A stretch of 64,000 nucleotides of DNA from positions 234,698,104 through 234,762,103 of the forward strand of contig CM069432.1 of assembly GCA_035610365.1 (NCBI GenBank), written 5' to 3'. Source of the stretch: Aquatica leii (Eukaryota; Arthropoda; Insecta; Coleoptera; Lampyridae). The translations under genes and the position numbers were made by a program. The notes under the pieces are model-generated. The model was not told the origin of the DNA, did no database searches, and saw only the letters and a list, made by a program, of their open reading frames with translations. This document shows, piece after piece, positions 1-12,887 of this stretch; within the stretch, counting starts at the first letter, position 1; every line of letters begins with the position of its first letter.

Positions 1-70
1 TGAATAAACCTGTGTTTATTCAAAACTTATTTAAATTGCGCGCGTATAAAAATCAACTTTCAATGTTTCC
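1..70. repeat. Dispersed repeat with hairpin, copy 1
   Basis: The first 22 bases form an inverted repeat (TGAATAAA, 6-base loop, TTTATTCA). The bases from about 20 to 65 resemble 57721-57775, including a shared core close to CTTATTTRAATTGCGC followed by a GTRTAAAA-type stretch. The second copy is also preceded by a small hairpin. Seen directly, with roughly 80 percent identity by eye over about 45 bases. The nature of the repeat is unknown; it is cut by the window edge. Confidence 0.35.
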
Positions 71-89
71 ATTTCTATAGCCACTTACA

Positions 90-800
90 TACTAGTTATT
101 GTAACATTTTGTTTCATCAACATTTCTTCATATTGTTGTGATGTAAAAAAATGATCGCAGGTGAGATTATGTTCTTTCAAACATTGAGACAAAACAAGTA
201 CAACTCTCATTTTCTGATTTACTCTATTGGTTTGTCCAAGAAGTTTGCCAAGATAAGGTTAAATTTTCCATACATATGCCATCTTGTTATTACTCTTTGG
301 TTTTGATTTTCTTGTTGTCAAACCTTATAGCCTTTAACATTTTTTCGAAAACTTCTGAAAACATTATCGCACGAAATATATTTCTTCTTTTTTCTGCATC
401 CCATAAACTTTCAGTTGAAAACACCTACCAAAAGCTGTAAACCAAGATATGAATGTAAATCTGTGGAATCTAAATGTTTCCATTATTTTCTATACAAACG
501 ACGTCCCGGCTGGTAGTTTCTATAAATTTTCAAAAGAGAGTAGAAATGCGGATAATTCATCCTCCATTTGAGAAGTAGCGTATCTTGTAAGTGGTATAAT
601 ATTTTGAGCACCAAGGTTTCTTTGTTGCGCTAGAGTCTCAGCCGTTCTTTTGACCGTATACTTTTGACTCTATAGCTGCATTTGGCGTTGCATCATCTTC
701 AGAGTCAGAATGTTTGATAATAGAAAGACGATCTTCTGTTTTTTAACACTTTTCGTTATCTGAAGGCTCCCACCCATCAGAAGAACCATTTAGACAATAG
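90..800 (-). pseudogene. piggyBac-like transposase remnant
   Basis: Read on the minus strand across several frames. At about 800-640 there is an acidic stretch (HSDSEDDATPN), typical of the N-terminal region of piggyBac transposases. At about 260-90 there is a block reading GKLLGQTNRVN, then a hydrophobic segment, then TCDHFFTS. The last corresponds to the family motif around the second catalytic aspartate (usually CDNFFTS or DNWFTS), here kept as D with H after it. The intervening region and the third aspartate region cannot be read. It is a decayed DNA transposon, not a gene. No terminal repeats or TTAA sites were found. The alternative of another DDE_Tnp_1_7 relative is possible, but the family assignment looks reasonable. 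Confidence 0.5.
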
Positions 801-809
801 AATTTCAAA

Positions 810-2475
810 TCAAAATCACCACAACGATTTTGTGCTTTATTCAGCTTACTATCAGTAAATCAACTCAAAGAGTTAGGTCGTTAAAAATCCATGGAGAATA
901 TTAGTTGTAAAAACAACACACAACCATATCGTACCATAGACTGAACAAATAGCAAATTGATCTGAAATCGACAATTGAAACTGTAGGAGAATGAAACGGA
1001 TGGGGACTGCATGCCACTTGGAACTAGATACAAAGACATGTGAACAAGTTTGTGCTATTTCTCCCTTATAGGACAAAAGTGACTCGAACAACTTATGCGT
1101 GCAAACTTTTATACTGATAAAATGTAAACGTTTAACGTAAACATCAAATCTCAAAAACATAGTTATTAATTAATGATATAAATAAAGTCATTGAACCACA
1201 GATCGATCAAATACCAAACACGACGTTAGAAAAAAAATAATTTTGTTTTTTTTACTAAAAAAAAAAAACAAACAACGCACATAGATTAACGCATATAGTT
1301 GTATTGGATTCAAATTTACTTAACAATATAATATTATTTTCATAATGCCTTAACCCGAGTTTTATAGTTTTATCGTCAGAATTATGTTCGGTTGTTAAAA
1401 ATAAAAAAAACAAAAATTCTTACAGCAAAAACTGGCAATTGCCGTTTTCTTCGATGTATTTATAAATCTGATCTATTGCTGCGTGCATTTGTAGATTTTA
1501 AAGATAAATTTTATTGCTGTTTTGGGTCACTTTTATGATATTGCCTAAATATATGTAAGAATTTATCTGAAATTTAGTTTTCTGACCTACTAGATTCAGC
1601 ACATCTACTAAAAACTCACTGTTTTGTGACTTATCAGATTTAGGTTTCGTCTTATTTGTTTCATTTGCAGAGAAGAAACATTTATTTATCAAATCAAAAC
1701 TAGTTGCACTAATCGTTTGTAGTTCCTTCTTAGGTGAAGTGCATGCTGATGTACTCTTGTTTCTATGTAAATATATGTCAATATATTTTTGTCTGCATGA
1801 CGAATAAACGTAGACAATGTTTGCGAGTGTTTAAATACTGAAGCAGTCTATCCGTTTTTTGTGCTAGAGTATGAAGCTTTCAGCATTGATAATCTTTTAG
1901 TTACTTTTATTCTTTCTGCTAGATCGGAGTTTAATCGCATAGTAGATTTGATTTAGTCACAAAATTTTTAATTTGTTAAATGTAAATATTTTAAAGAATG
2001 TTAAAAAATTACAGTGTTTAAATTTAAAAACGAACGTCCATTGTATTTTGTTACAACTACCCAGTAAACACGGATTGAAACTGTTACAGTCACAAAATTA
2101 AAACAATTGTTTCATTACGTTGTTTCGTGTTAGTTCCATTTGTATATCATTTACATGTAACTGACAGTGAATAAATTGAAAGAGTTCCGATTTTTCACAA
2201 TCAGTTTTAAACCGTTTCAGTACTTGCAATTCTTTTCCCATAATCAGCAACTATCTAAAAACTGATTTATTAAAACCGAATATTTTTAGAATAACTAGAA
2301 TTGGTTAAAGATCGATTAAATAAGATTGAATTATTTTCAAAACAGTGGAATCGTTCTAGGAAAATCGAATACTTTGTCATTAGTCAGCATTAGTCGTTGC
2401 TATACTTTTGATTACTGTCGTCAACGCTTGCGCTGCAAATTGATATCTTTTCACTTGTTCGGTTGCAGTTTGATA
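810..2475. other. AT-rich DNA, no supported gene
   Basis: Short open stretches occur on the minus strand (873-1160 and 1498-1692), but they show no family signature and their composition matches the AT-rich background. An A-rich run lies at about 1228-1272. Nothing else stands out. Confidence 0.5.
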
Positions 2476-2479
2476 AGTG

Positions 2480-2984
2480 ATGCTGTGTGTACAACTAGAA
2501 AATGAAACAATAAACGGTAAGTCGAAACATTTTATTATAATCCAAAAATGTAACCAATATTATTATCATTTCTGTTCTTTATGTATCATGTTTTAATTTG
2601 TATAAAAAAATGTAAATTAACACACATGATTGCGTTAAGGTAGATTATTGCGTAAATCTGATGATACTTTAGGATTTATAATTACGGTTCAATTCTTCAA
2701 GTTTTCTATACGATTATGTACAGGTAAAGGTATTCACAGTGTTTTTATAACTTTCTAATGATTGCTAAAGTGATATTTATATTAAGTTTCTGTTGTTCTT
2801 GATTAAAAAAATGTAATTAATTTTGTGTAACTCTATGATTATGTATGTATATAAATGAAATATTTATTTCTATGTTACAGATGCGGTTAAAAGTTGCTAC
2901 CCAACAGTAACTGATGCAGTTTTCGAGGCTTCCGTGAAAAGACCACATCCAGGAAAGTTGCAATATGTAAAAAACTCAATGTGA
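2480..2984 (+). CDS. Candidate two-exon micro-ORF (46 codons)
   Basis: Seen: an ATG at 2480 opens 12 codons and reaches a good donor, G|GTAAGT, at 2516/2517. A pyrimidine-rich tract ending in TTACAG stops at 2880. Joining 2480-2516 to 2881-2984 keeps one frame and gives a 46-residue product with the stop TGA at 2982-2984; its second exon begins DAVKSCYPTVTD. An AATAAA signal follows at 3012-3017. Inference: this may be the tail of a real transcript, a long noncoding RNA with a short frame, or a fragment of a transposon-derived gene. The peptide has no signal peptide, membrane segment or motif I recognise. Donor, acceptor, matched phase and polyadenylation signal together exceed what is usual for background, but a chance arrangement is quite possible in such AT-rich DNA. 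Confidence 0.25.
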
Positions 2985-3011
2985 TATTGTATTTAAAAAT
3001 ATTTATTGTGC

Positions 3012-3017
3012 AATAAA
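3012..3017 (+). promoter_or_regulatory. Candidate polyadenylation signal
   Basis: AATAAA about 28 bases after the stop of the candidate micro-ORF. Hexamers like this are frequent in DNA of this composition, so its value comes only from its position after the proposed second exon. Confidence 0.25.
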
Positions 3018-3029
3018 ATTTGAAACGTG

Positions 3030-6000
3030 TATTATTATATTATTGAAAGAATTGTTTTAGTTCATTATTGAAACAAAAAAATCATACATGTATCGATCAT
3101 TTAGTATCAGTTCAAGAACGAAGCTTTTAAAACGTAAACCGAATTCAACATTTAGTTTGCAACAGGTTTGAATTTAAAATACCGAAACTATACTGATTCA
3201 AATAAGTGAAACAGCGATGGACTTATAGCTATTTTATTGCAGTTAGGTTTCTTTTATGTTTGAAACAAGAGTGAATCATAAATTTTTTGTTTTGAAACTG
3301 TTACTAAACATTATCAATTTTGCGTTTACTGGGTACATACTATAATGTAATGTTTTTGATTGCTTACACTTTTAATCTCAAATATTGTATGTTACACAGA
3401 ATGTAAATTGATATCTGTAGACAGTAGTATAGGTTCCTGTTAAGTTAATAAACACAAAAATTTTTGTTCTAAATTTAAAGAAATCTATTTTTAATTTCAA
3501 GATTGTGAACCTTTTATATTTGTATGTAAATGAAATGTAAAATTTAAACTTATCTCCTTCTAAAGTTTGAATTAAGTTGAATCGCGACCTTTCTTAAACC
3601 CCACCATTATAAAATTTCATATTTTATTTTTAAATTTTGTTTTAAAGAAACAACTTTTTTAAATTTTTATAGCTTTATTTGCTTAATTATTTCTTTTAAT
3701 GAAAAACAAACTTTACTAATTGAAACGCAACTCTGCGGTATCGTATTTAATTATTTATTAAAGAAGTAGAATGAAATGCTTAAAGAACTACTTATAAAGT
3801 TTATGTTAGAATTTTATCAGCACGTGTTTTACAAAGACGTTTCTAACAATTTATGAAGGTTTTAACTACACCTTTGTTACTCGATAAGTACTTCCACGTT
3901 CGTTTTAATACAGATATGAGTAAAACTAAAATTTTGCTTAATTAAGTGGGAATTTAACAAAAGTTTTCAACTATAAAGTTTTCTTTACTTTTGGTTTTAG
4001 CAAAAGTCGCTTTATTGTTTGTTTACTTTATACTTATTTGTGTAATCAAATAGAGGTTGGTATAGTACGCTCGGTTGAATTCGTCATTTATAATTAATTG
4101 ATCGTTTATAAATTTGAATAAACAGTAAATGTTAAACATTTTTCATTAATTTGTATAAAAACATAAATATAATTTTATTTTTATAGACAGAAACAGAAGC
4201 TTGTTAAAACTGGGTTTCCAACATTCAATAATAAAAAATCAAATTTTAAAAAATTTAATGCATTTTAAAATACTTAAAAGAATTTTTTGTTATTGTCATT
4301 ATATTGTTGCATTAGTAGTATTGATATTTGTTAAGTACCTTTAATTGCATTTTATTTATTAACACAAGTTGTTAAGAATAAATATTTAAGGTCGTTTTTA
4401 TTTTGATTATAATACTGTAAAACTTTAATATTAGCTAACGTTAATGAGCAATATTTAGAGTACAAATGACAAAATGTTTGGTTCCTTAGAATGTACTAAA
4501 TCCAAATGCTTCAATAATGGTTTTAATAAAGAAACAAAATTATGTAACTTTGTCGATGCTGATTAAATTAAATTAAACAATCTGTAAATTGTTGTTTTCT
4601 ACCCGTTTAAAGTAAAAGACCTTATTAGTTAAAAGATTCACAATTGTCAAAATTGAGTTGAGAATTATTTAGATTATAATGTAAAGTTGTGCAAAACTTT
4701 TTTGTCGACTTAAACTTTTTAATTTTTTTTAAATACAATACTTTGAATAGGTAACATAAACATTAATAAAAAAACAAGGTACCTAAAAAATTTAAAATAA
4801 TGTAATTTTTCAATACAATTAAATTATAATATAAAATTAAAAACTAAATATTATTACTAATATTTAAAAATTACTTTAATTAATATATGTTATTAAACTT
4901 AGCCTTAATTTAAGCAGCATATATGTGTATTAATAATGTTATATAAAATCTATTCAAAGTATATAAAAAATCTATTGCCATGATCTGCAATAAAAAATGT
5001 TAAAAAATATTAGCAGTAATAAATCTTAAATATGGGTTATGTAAATATGATGTTATTTCGCAGATATACTCATAAAATATACCAGTTGAAAACATGAAGA
5101 ATGAAGTGAAGGTATTCTCTAAAATCCTTGTCATATTCAAGACTATATTCTTGGAATTTCAAATGTGTAACATATTTACAGGTTTAAAAATACTCTTTAA
5201 TGTTTAACATGTTTTAAATTATAAATATTTAATTTAATTTGTATTGTAAGTTGATTAAATTAAATTACATTATACATTTATTCAAATAGCATTTTTAAAG
5301 ACTGCATAATTTATTAGAAGTTTCAAAGCACACGGGGTTGTTATAAAAACTTTTCGTTTCTTATTTAACTTTGTAAAAAAAAAGTTTAAATTTTTATTAA
5401 TAATTTAAGTAATTTTTTTTATTTTATTTACATTTTTTAATTAATTTTTTTTACAATCAAAAAATGGATTAAACTTTAATACAGCTTTACGTGCGAACTG
5501 TTTGAAAGAAATGAACAAAAAAGTAAATTCAAATGTTGTGCGCTATGAGATATTACCTGAGGGTTTAATATTAAAAGATACGATTTTTCAGAAAAAGAAA
5601 TGAAAAAAGTTTTAGTGTCCAACAATTTATAGTCGTTCAAAAATAAGAATATCAAATTACAATTTTTGATGTGCTATGAAACTTATATTTTAAGAATAAC
5701 GCCACCAACAATGTTAATCGAATTGTTTTTTTTTACATAATCTATTGTATTTGTTATATAAATTGCTGAGTATCTTGAATGTAAAATTTGAAGTGAAATA
5801 GGTTCAATCCATAACAAAAAATGTAATTCTTTTATAATTTATGTAAGTAAAACTTTTTTAAAATATTATTAGTAGTAACGTCTAGTACAATTTAAAACAT
5901 GCGTGCATACCTATATATAACAAGCAAAAAAAGATAGTTGGAATTAATTAAAAGAGCTACTAACTCTAGAAACCTGTCGCAAAAAATAAAGAGAAACGTT

Positions 6001-7299
6001 TATAACAACGACATAAAGCAACAGATAATAGTCAACTAAAGGTTACGATGACTTTAGCAGGATACAAACAAGAACAAAAATAAATAAATAAACTCAATGT
6101 AACTTGTCTTATTACATAGTTTCTGTTTCTTGTATTGATTGCTTCGTAGTAAAAGATAAAAAATTGAATTGACCTCCTATTTAGACTCAACAAAACTAAT
6201 CGCGTGATACTTGAATATTTTGCATACCATGCATTGTTATATGCTTCTGTTATTGAACACAAATAAAACGTATTATCTTGAGTTTTATATTTAGATTTTT
6301 TTTTATTATATCTATAACATAACTAACTTATTAACAATTACAAATTAAACAAAATTTATTATAGCTTTATCAAAAACATTTTAAACATATTTTAAGAAAT
6401 AAAAATTAATGTAATGAAACGTCCGAGAAATTACTTGCAAATGCAAGAGCCTTCTAGAACTGTTAACTATTTTCTAGAAGATATAGCGAAAAGTGAGGAA
6501 CGATCGAGAAGGATTCGCCGATGTCTATAAAAGCCGAAGATGGAAATCGTAGGTCAGTTATTGTCGAAACGCGAATGCAGCTGTATTAAGAAGATAATCA
6601 AGTTGAAATAAATACGTATCGTTAGCACGCGTGTGTATATGATTATTAGTGTAAACAAGTGTGAAATCCGAGGACCTTATCTTATCTCGTGTTAGTTATC
6701 GTGTTATACAACGGTTATACATAAATTATAGTGTAAGTGTTTTTATTATTAGATTTTATTAGTTCGGTTAATTTTAAAAGTGTACATATTTCTATAATAA
6801 GTAAACGTAGTTTTAGTCGTTTTAAATAAATTAGTTTTTAATAAATAGATACGTAACAGTAATATTAATTTTTTTTATGAACGCTGTTATATTAATAATG
6901 TGTAAAATTGTATTGATCACAGAATGCTTGGCATAGCTAAACATATGTAATAAAGAAAAACAGTAAAGAAGAATTCGTTTCAATAACAAACTGGTAATAA
7001 GATTTATAAGTAAAGAAATTTTTGTCTACGTATAGCAACAATAAATAAATTACCTAGATTATTATTACGCTTACAAAATTATCTTGGCGTAAATTGTACA
7101 AAGTATTTTAGAAATATTACAAAACCAAGTAATATTTTGCCGTAACTAAAATTAAATCAATTTTGCTGAATTTAGGTTTTGAAAGAGAAACAAAGGAACA
7201 GTAAAGGTGAGCAGTTGGGTTTCATTTAAGCAATCCACTCGTTAATTAAACACTTTTAATTAACAATTACAAACAAAGATAAACATATTTTGACGCACT
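3030..7299. other. AT-rich intergenic DNA
   Basis: About 4.3 kb of very AT-rich sequence with poly-A and poly-T runs. The open stretch on the minus strand at 6032-6262 has no recognisable feature. The 6420-6660 stretch is somewhat less AT-rich but shows no long frame. I see nothing to annotate. Confidence 0.5.
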
Positions 7300-7307
7300 C
7301 TGTATTC
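7300..7307. repeat. hAT target-site duplication, left
   Basis: CTGTATTC directly before the terminal CAGTGGC. It matches TTGTATTC at 11811-11818 in seven of eight bases. Eight bases is the known duplication length for hAT elements. Confidence 0.55.
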
Positions 7308-7779
7308 CAGTGGCGTTATTAAGATTTGAATTTGGGGTGTGATGAATCTGGCGCACCGGGGGTATGGAATACCACCCCTGCAAAACCTTGAGGGGGGGGG
7401 TATCTGGTATTTCAGCGCTTTTGTTGCCTTAGTTTCTTGTTGAACGTTATACCTAATATTCATAAACGATAGAACTCATACGAACATATCGATAGTCTAG
7501 TACACAAATGTAAGTGCAAAAATGAATGTTTTGAGTTGTATTAAATTTAAGGTTATAAGTTCGCCTTAATCCACACGTTTATTTTTCGACCGCGAAGATA
7601 CTTTACTAAATTTGGCTGTAGTATTAGTTTAATAGTAAGGAAACTTATTTGTGATATTTGATTATACAGTATTATAAATTTTGAAAACTAGTCTGAAATA
7701 ATTGTACTTACTACATTTAGCGCAAAAAAACTTGAAAGGTATTCTTGTTCCTAATCACTATTTTTGATGTCAGTTTCTT

Positions 7780-9320
7780 GTATAACGGCTGGATTTTTCG
7801 TTGCTGGGATTTTTTAAATAAAGTTTGCATAATCATTTGGGATAATCATATTTTTAAAAAAAAACAGCAAGTCGTTTTTCTTTTTTTCGGAAATTGGTAG
7901 ACGTGATACGTATTTTTTATGCGAAGTGACAGATTCCCATTTCTTTTTTCTTCTTCTCTGTAATATCCAATTCAAAAAAGCTTTCTTCTGAAAGGTTATA
8001 CTCGTATTGTATAATGTTAGGATTTTTGTTCTGGAAAGGAAGCCATTTCATTTGTATCTAGTGTGCAAAGAAACCAAATCGTTAAATTTCATATTCGTGA
8101 CTTAATATTCTTTAGATTTTAGCCTGAAATTGAAACTAATAAACGCCATTCGCGTGTAGAAAAAAATTTCTTATGAAATTTGGCATTCTCTATCGTGGAA
8201 TGCATAGAATCTGTCTCTAAGTATGAGTGTCTAGCCTCCATAAATTTTAGAGCAATAATCTCTAACTGATTGATATTATTAACACCGTATAACATAGCGG
8301 CGGCAACAAATTCGTTCTGGTTTTGCCCACCGCATGTCAAAAAAAGTGGTTACGTGTGTCACAATTTCCGGCAAGTTTACCAGGTACTTTAATAAACAAC
8401 TGGCAATCTCAACACTACCTTTGTTCCCATTTGTTTGTCCCAAACACAACAGTGCCCATTAGAATTCAATGCATCATAAATTGTAAAGTTATAGATATTT
8501 AATTTGTGTTTATAATAAATAACGTTGTCAACAGCGTGATGAATTGATTGTAGATCAATAGATATTAATCTAAAAGTTTTGCAATTTTCTGGCTGTGATC
8601 TTTGTTTATCATCTGTTTTCACTTGCATTCCACTTCATTTTCGCCTTGCTAGTGATTATTGTAATTTTCTTGTAGAGGTTCTTTGTCTCTGGCGGTGTTG
8701 TATGAATTGCATAAAGAACATTGATCTTTCTTGAGTTTGTAGAAATCTAACCGAGGATCGTATTCAAGAAATGTTTTTTGGTAAACAACTGCTACAACTC
8801 GAACATTCTGTAGCATTTAAAAAACGTCTTTATACATTCTATAGATTTTAGAAATTGAGATCTGGTGATAGGTACTGCTTTTGTGAATCACGCCTACAAT
8901 AATGTGACTCTATTCTAGGAAACGAGTTGGTTAAACACCAATTCTCTTATCCATTATAAAGACCATTTTCACTCATGTTATTTACACAGTTTTAATAAAT
9001 TTGGAATGTCTCCCGATTTTTAGATTTTGGATTATTTAGTTTTCTAGCAAATCACACCTTTCGCTTTAACGATGTCTAATAAATTTTGTGGTAAACATCA
9101 TCAGCCGTATTATAATTCTTTTGCCACAGTATCTCTCTATCTACTTGTGAAAAATGTTCAGCACATTTATATCTACATTTTCTGAAATCGACGTTCTTTG
9201 GTTTCTTATCCGGTAATGTTTTCCTACTCCGATTTTTGTCACCACTAGAAACGTTTTGAACCTTTATTTTCCTTGTCACATTTGTAAGTATCTCGTTGTC
9301 AAAATCGTCATTTTCCAAAG
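7780..9320 (-). pseudogene. Relic of unnamed transposon-borne protein (GGQNxN family)
   Basis: Pieces on the minus strand follow the order of a protein family I know from many insect genomes, usually annotated only as uncharacterized. The N-terminal part (9318-9076) is basic with RKCRYKCAEHFSQVDRE, a Cys-rich KC..F motif. The middle (8628-8389) has DLQSIHH, a YNFTIYDA block and VWDK. Then TCGGQNQNEF at about 8340, LKFMEARHSYLETDSMHS at about 8240, and a C-terminal part at about 7930-7860 (RLPISEKKKNDLL on reading through a frameshift). The conserved acidic residues near the GGQN block, and the H and E of the H-S-x4-DSxHS block, suggest a nuclease or DDE-type fold, but that is inference. The relic is split by stops and frameshifts. 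It sits in the 3' part of the hAT element, same strand. Confidence 0.5.
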
Positions 9321-9784
9321 AGGGCTCCTAAGAACTGGCATAGCAATTTTGCTATTTTTATGTTCAGTTGTTGCTAAAAAAAAGAAATATAGCGAAAACA
9401 TGCTTTAGATCAAATAAATTGCTTAGCTTTACCTGCAAAAAGAGTGGTTGTACACTTTCTTTGAATAGTTCGCCATTTTTCTTACCTGGAAAAATATCTA
9501 AACGTTTTGATACAATGATTTGATCTGATAAAATGCATTTTAAAGGTAGTCTAAAAGTACTTAACATGAGTGAAAGATGGCACTGGCATCCATTATTTTA
9601 ATATTTTACTTACCACATGTGTACACAAGAAAACTATAGTATAAAATTATATGTTACCGCGTTTAACTCACTTTTACTGAAAAATGCGCTCACAACATTT
9701 GTGTAGCAGACCATCAATATGTTGCTCTTAAAAATAAAATTTTTTGATGCAGTAATACACAATATTTATTGAACACGTAAATTG

Positions 9785-11380
9785 ATTCTCTTGTTTAAAG
9801 CTTATATGACAAAATCAATCTTTCTAGGTTTCTTCCCAAAGTCATCTATAACTCCGTCAACAGTGATATCAATTTCTTGATGGATTGACGTCATGGCGAG
9901 TCTATTATTCGTGTCTGTAATAAATTAATGTTATAAGATTTAGTAAGTATTAAAGTATTAAACCAGTTACATTTACTTGTACGATAGAATTCCTGAAGTC
10001 AGTTTTTATTTTCTTTATTGTTGAAAACGATCTTTCTGGAATGCATGTCGTTACAAAAAGTGTGCATAAGATTTTCAACAGCTGGTAGGTGGAAACGTAC
10101 AATGTTTAGTCACATGCATCAAGACTGGTAACAGTCGACTTTAAATTAGTATTTATTTAAACCTCACATGCTCTTGTTACCGTTAAATTCAAGGAATGAC
10201 TTGTGCAGTATACATACGAAGCTAAAGGATGCTTGTCTTGTCCAAATATCCTGACTTTGTTGCACTGACTAAACTTAGCAGTAAGTTCAACCCATAACTT
10301 TCCAAACTGTCTAGTTTTTTGACTGCCAAAGTTCTGCCTGTGAGCTCAATTGCTAACACAAACTGTAGAAACTGCTCTGTTACGATACGATTTCCATTTT
10401 CCACAGCAACATAGCAAACACAAAAAGAAATTTGTTTGAAATGTCACTGGTTTCATCTGCCAGTACTTAGAAATAAGTTGCATTATTATTAAATAGTTGT
10501 ATTACGAGATGTAATACAACTACTTACTAGGAAAAAAAAGTTACCAATAATTGCATTATTAACTTTCTCGACTAGTTTATTTTTTATAACATTATTGCAA
10601 GATGAAATGATTTCATTTTTTAACAGAGGCGAGAGACATTTACATTTTCCAGTTTTATGGAACATGTACTTTATGTTTTAAGCCCTTTGGCTTCTGTATC
10701 TCAAAAGAGATCTAAAATTCTTTTCATTTGGCTCAGTACCTTTGACCTCTCAAGGCAATCTCTTGTCGCCGACATAATATGACGGTTTTAGTCACAGGTT
10801 TAAGGTTGTGTCTATTTCTAAAGATCGCTTCACTGCGTGCACTATTAAGTAGATTGATAACCTCCAAAGACCTATTTTCCAGGGTCTTTTTCAAATTTTT
10901 CAAATCAGTAATGCAAGCATTATGATAGGCGCTTAGAAACTTCTAGGGCCTTTACCCAGTTTTTAAATTTATGTTTCACCAATGAACCGAGCTCCTGACT
11001 GTCTACTCCAGTCCCATGTTTGGCAAATAAAAAGCAAAATCTACAAAAAGGTTCTCCTTTTTTTCTGAGTAAATTAGCCACGGATATTTACTCAACAATG
11101 AAAACTGAAATTTTAGCTTTCGTTTATGAAACTTTTCCAAGACAGAACTTGTAGGTAGAAGAGGGTGGTGAAACAGTATGCATGAGCTTTACTTTCTCCT
11201 CATCTTGTAGTTTTTTGTTAGAATTAAGCCTAATGTCATTAAGACTGAATATTTCACGCTTAGGGTCTGAGGAAGATCCTTGTTTCAAACATACCCAATA
11301 TTAAACGCTGGCTCTTTCTTTTGTTTGGCATATTATTCAGCAAGAAAGAAACTTCACAGTCTAAATAAATTAAATTAGTG
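9785..11380 (-). pseudogene. hAT transposase relic (TTF finger to dimerization domain)
   Basis: Reading leftward on the minus strand: at about 11170-10980 a zinc-finger-like N-terminal block (KGEPFCRFCFLFAKHG, then LGSLVKHKFKNW). At about 10960-10740 NRHNLKPVTKTVILC, then RRQEIALRG, the block typical of TTF-type/DUF4371-like hAT transposases. At about 10720-10560 a LLRYRSQ block and an SPLLKNEIISSCN block. At 10404-10222 an open 60-codon stretch (ENGNRIVTEQFLQFVLAIEL). At about 10095-9990 LLKILCTLFVTT, then PERSFSTIKK, the hAT dimerization domain. The tail ends near 9830 with RKIDFVI. Many stops and frameshifts separate these pieces, so it is dead. The N-terminal start is not visible. The RNase H-like core residues cannot be placed with confidence. 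Confidence 0.7.
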
Positions 11381-11810
11381 TGAAATTTATAACAAAATAA
11401 ATCACTAAATTTACATTAATTTTTAACTCGTAACAGAACCCGCACTAATACACAATCCACAATTGCTAAAAAAGTACAAGACAATACTAAAAAAAAACAA
11501 CGACTATTCAACTGCTACATTCACACTGAACAGGTGCACGGACTGTAGATTGTACTGTTGTTAGAAACACACGCTTTTCCGCTGATCACCGCTCACCAAT
11601 CTAACAGTAACACTGTCTTCTCCCGTTCTGGTAGTCCGCGTATTGTAGCAAATACTGTTAATTGTTAATACGTGGCAGTTTTCGATTGTTTTCATGCATT
11701 CGTAGGTAAAGCAAAATCTATTTTGATACAATTATTATTTTTGTTCAAATTATTATTAGCTTCTAGGGAATGATTGATCACCCTGATACCCCTCTTTGTT
11801 TAAGCCACTG

Positions 11811-11818
11811 TTGTATTC
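11811..11818. repeat. hAT target-site duplication, right
   Basis: TTGTATTC following the terminal CCACTG; the partner is CTGTATTC at 7300-7307. Confidence 0.55.
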
Positions 11819-12887
11819 TGCATTTAGTGTTTCTATTTATTGCTTGGCAACATTGTGTTCTCATATCTCTTACTCCTTCTTAAGGGGGTATTTGTACGTT
11901 ACAGTCGATTTGTGCGGCGAATTATTAAACTAATGTTTTAACATTACTCATCTAGATAGTAACAGCTGTTACATGTTAACAAATTTTAAATTTATTCGTT
12001 GTGCAAATAACCATTTAAAATACTTACATTGTTGCCGCTAGTACTATTGCTATTTTAATACAATCCTGGTAGTTCTAAATTTTAATAACGTAAACAAAAA
12101 TACGGGAGCTGTGTGTTACACCCATGTAACAAGCTATTAATAACATTGTAAATATAAAACTATTGCTCTTAATCACATTTTAAATAGTAGTACATTTTTT
12201 AACATTTCTTTTTGGTCGAAATGTCAAAGAAAGGCAATTATAATAAATGTTTTAAATAATTGCTAACAGACTTATAAAGACTTGTTAACAGTAGAATGAT
12301 TTTGTGCCAAAAAAAGATATTTGATGCACTTATTTTTATACAAAAAACTTACGTGTATAAATAAATAAAAAAAAAAATCTTATTTCCCTTGACACCAATA
12401 TCTTGCTTTACTATAATACGATAAATAATGATTATTGTATTTTTTAAGAATGATATAGTGTAAGAACAGCAGTTTCAATGGCGGCAATTAATTTTTTATA
12501 GTGTCTGGTAATGAAATTGACTCCTGTTCTTCCCGTATAGTTCGATCAACTTGACCCTAAACGTTCTGTATTATATTGAAATCAGGGCTTTTTGCACCAA
12601 CCTGGATTGCTTGAACGCTAAGAACGCGCGTTAACTTCGCGATGATTTAGGCCTTCAAAAACACTCGTATGTGTAGGTATTATCAACAACAAATAGCTTC
12701 CTAAAGATACATACTAAGTTGAAGCTATATTTCTATAAAATCAGAAATTAAACTAAAAACTGCAATTACTCTTACAATAATTAAAGATGGTGGTAATTAT
12801 ATAAAAAATAATAGATCGACCAATTAAAAATTTTTGAGACTATAGCAGCTTAAAAACTCAAAATAGTAAATGAACATAAAGGTAAAA
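11819..12887. other. AT-rich DNA between hAT and PLE1
   Basis: No open frame with a recognisable signature on either strand. Nothing else seen. Confidence 0.5.

Larger units (their letters stand above)
7308..11810 (-). mobile_element. hAT transposon, about 4.5 kb, with internal insertion
   Basis: The left end reads CAGTGGCGTTATTAAG and the reverse complement of the right end reads CAGTGGCTTAAACAAAG. These are short imperfect terminal inverted repeats of the CAGTGGC type common in hAT elements, flanked by near-identical 8-bp duplications. The transposase relic (about 11380-9785) runs leftward, so the right end is the 5' end. The left third carries a different transposon-type coding relic on the same strand (about 9320-7780), best read as a nested insertion or captured sequence. 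A run of nine or more G near 7391-7399 lies close to the left end. Boundaries rest on the repeats and duplications. The assignment to hAT rests on the protein relic. Confidence 0.6.
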
